DNA of 6,963 nucleotides from Oscillospiraceae bacterium. GTDB lineage: Bacteria; Bacillota; Clostridia; Oscillospirales; Ruminococcaceae. The stretch covers positions 1 through 6,963 of the forward strand of contig JAFPYQ010000333.1 in NCBI GenBank assembly GCA_017394475.1, given 5' to 3'. The position numbers and the translations under genes are program-made. Of the stretch, positions 5,776 to 6,963 are shown piece after piece. Below the pieces are notes generated by a model. That model saw nothing but the letters and a program-made list of their open reading frames with translations, made no database searches and was not told the origin of the DNA. Position 1 is the first letter of the stretch, and each line of letters starts with the position of its first letter.

Positions 5776-6876
5776 TCACATCCTCATAAAGGTGCGCACC
5801 AGAAGGAAGCCTATGACCAGCAGCCAGGGCACGGAGGTGAACAGATAGCTCCATGTACGCTTGTCGGAATACTCGCTGTTCTCTATGAGCTTTCTGCGCT
5901 GACCGAAGAATCTTATGGCGATAGCCACTGCACCGATAAGGCAGGCTATCCTGAAAAATCCTATGACCATCATCACAGCGAACATGGATGAATACTGCTC
6001 CAGCATCTGCGACATCTCGCCTAATTTTGCCACATCCATCTTTTCCAGTACCGAGGTGTCCATATTAGACATCATTATCATAAGCACAGCGGACATGGAG
6101 TTGTTGAGGATATGGACAAGTATCGACGGTATCAGTGAGCCAGACCGCACTGCCATGAAGGCAAACACCAGTCCTATGGCGATGGCGGGGATGCACTGTT
6201 CAAAACGCTGATGGAACAGTCCGAACATCACTGCCGACATGATTATGCCGAACTTGTTGCCGTATTTCCTGAGCCCCTCCAGGAGCACTCCCCTGAATAC
6301 CAGTTCCTCCAGTATAGGACCTATTACGCACACATAGGAGTAGACGAGTATATCCAGCCACAGCGGATTATCCGATGCAAATGATTTGAGTATTGAGGTA
6401 TCGAGCTGTGAGTATTCATCGCCCTTGCCCATGATCAGAGCCACTATGCCCGCGATCACAAGGGTCAGGAAGGTGGCAGGGATGCCTATGCCGAAGGAAA
6501 GAGCATTGAATTTCACAAAATCCTTCACATCAAAGCCCTTGAAAGTGAGCTTGCTCTTAAGGTCTGTATGGGTTATGGCAATACCAACTACTACCGCCGC
6601 GATATCGCCTATTATACAGAACAGGTAGGAGCGCATGGCGGTAAGGTACTTATCCGCATAGAAGACTTCCTGCCCCTGCTCGATGCTTGCCTTGTCAAAT
6701 CCGCCGGCTATGAGCCCGGAGCAGATATACATCATCAGGTTGTTCACCAGATTGAACAGGCATATCAGCGCTATCATGATGAGCGACAGCTTGAAATAGT
6801 ATTTCCGCAGGCTCTTCTTTTCGTTATCGTCCGGTATCATATCAGTTGTTATATCCATGTTCTCTCCGATACTCAT
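5776..6876 (-). CDS. CPBP-family intramembrane metalloprotease
   Basis: This is a multi-pass membrane protein of 366 residues in the CPBP (CAAX protease and bacteriocin-processing, Rce1/Abi) family. The catalytic motifs are present: EELVFRG with E190, E191 and R195; FGLFHQ with H222; and HILNN with H255 and N259. Hydrophobic segments lie near 30-57, 82-102, 122-149, 172-188, 208-245, 295-323 and 345-363. The N-terminus is short and cytoplasm-like, without a signal peptide. ATG 6876 overlaps the preceding gene's stop in an ATGA arrangement, which suggests translational coupling. A second ATG (6858) follows GGAGAG and would drop six residues. The substrate is unknown; members elsewhere process prenylated proteins or peptides, or give bacteriocin self-immunity. 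No bacteriocin gene is seen beside it, so a housekeeping membrane role is as likely. Confidence 0.9.
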   Translation of the reverse strand: MSIGENMDITTDMIPDDNEKKSLRKYYFKLSLIMIALICLFNLVNNLMMYICSGLIAGGFDKASIEQGQEVFYADKYLTAMRSYLFCIIGDIAAVVVGIAITHTDLKSKLTFKGFDVKDFVKFNALSFGIGIPATFLTLVIAGIVALIMGKGDEYSQLDTSILKSFASDNPLWLDILVYSYVCVIGPILEELVFRGVLLEGLRKYGNKFGIIMSAVMFGLFHQRFEQCIPAIAIGLVFAFMAVRSGSLIPSILVHILNNSMSAVLMIMMSNMDTSVLEKMDVAKLGEMSQMLEQYSSMFAVMMVIGFFRIACLIGAVAIAIRFFGQRRKLIENSEYSDKRTWSYLFTSVPWLLVIGFLLVRTFMRM

Positions 6877-6962
6877 GATGTGATCTCTTCGATGACCACA
6901 GGTCTTCTTTCGGGGCGTGACGGGCTTATGGAGACCGTCTGTTCAAATTCTGCGCCTATCTG
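6873..6962 (-). CDS. C-terminal end of an unidentified gene, cut by the window edge
   Basis: On the - strand a frame is open from the right edge and ends at TGA (6873-6875), giving 29 residues from QIGAEFEQTV to VVIEEITS. The stop overlaps the CPBP start by 4 nt, so the two genes probably share a transcript. The tail is hydrophilic and shows no recognisable motif. No function is proposed. Confidence 0.6.
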   Translation of the reverse strand, partial: QIGAEFEQTVSISPSRPERRPVVIEEITS

Positions 6963-6963
6963 C

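Noticed and set aside
5528..5848. + strand open frame of 106 codons over the intergenic region and CPBP 3' end
   Set aside because: It has no ribosome site, runs over a promoter and a terminator of the other strand, and has no protein-like composition.
5612..5854. - strand frame whose stretch LEYNGEQYQICFND looked protein-like beyond the CPBP stop
   Set aside because: It overlaps the intact CPBP end in another frame, has no good start, and the region is better explained by stems. A decayed gene fragment cannot be fully excluded.

Overview
The window looks like the chromosome of a Gram-positive gut or rumen clostridium. The best guess is the Ruminococcus/Oscillospiraceae group (Bacillota). 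This rests on moderate G+C, strong GGAGG-type ribosome binding sites, a textbook TTGACA/TATAAT promoter, the chaperone gene order expected of the HrcA-regulated dnaK operon, and a DnaK with the short C-terminal tail usual in Firmicutes. Species assignment is inference only.

The left two thirds (1-4690, + strand) is the distal part of a heat-shock operon: the tail of an upstream gene (probably hrcA by position), grpE, dnaK, a dnaJ-like gene and dnaJ, closed by a 17-bp perfect-stem intrinsic terminator. GrpE, DnaK and DnaJ form the usual Hsp70 cycle: DnaJ delivers clients and triggers ATP hydrolysis, and GrpE exchanges nucleotide. The unusual member is the dnaJ-like gene between dnaK and dnaJ. 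It keeps the zinc-binding region with all eight cysteines and the beta-sandwich client-binding region, but it has no J domain, no HPD motif, no Gly/Phe linker and no C-terminal dimerisation segment. Its codon use also differs from its neighbours. A strong hairpin lies between dnaK and this gene, and it bears on where the gene starts.

From 4690 to 4874 there is no gene, but there are several hairpins between the convergent dnaJ and the next gene. The right third is all on the - strand. First comes a small soluble helical protein with a CxxC...CxxC zinc ribbon and an acidic tail (4875-5486). It is driven by a consensus promoter that sits inside a long imperfect inverted repeat. A non-coding stretch (5565-5775) follows, holding a terminator-like hairpin inside a larger potential fold closed by an 11-bp stem. 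Next is a CPBP-family intramembrane protease (5776-6876). Its ATG overlaps the stop of a further - strand gene that runs off the right edge.

The main observation is the J-domainless DnaJ paralogue embedded in the dnaK-dnaJ operon. Secondary points are the promoter/operator-like repeat of the zinc-ribbon gene, its two good in-frame starts, and the structured element after the CPBP gene.
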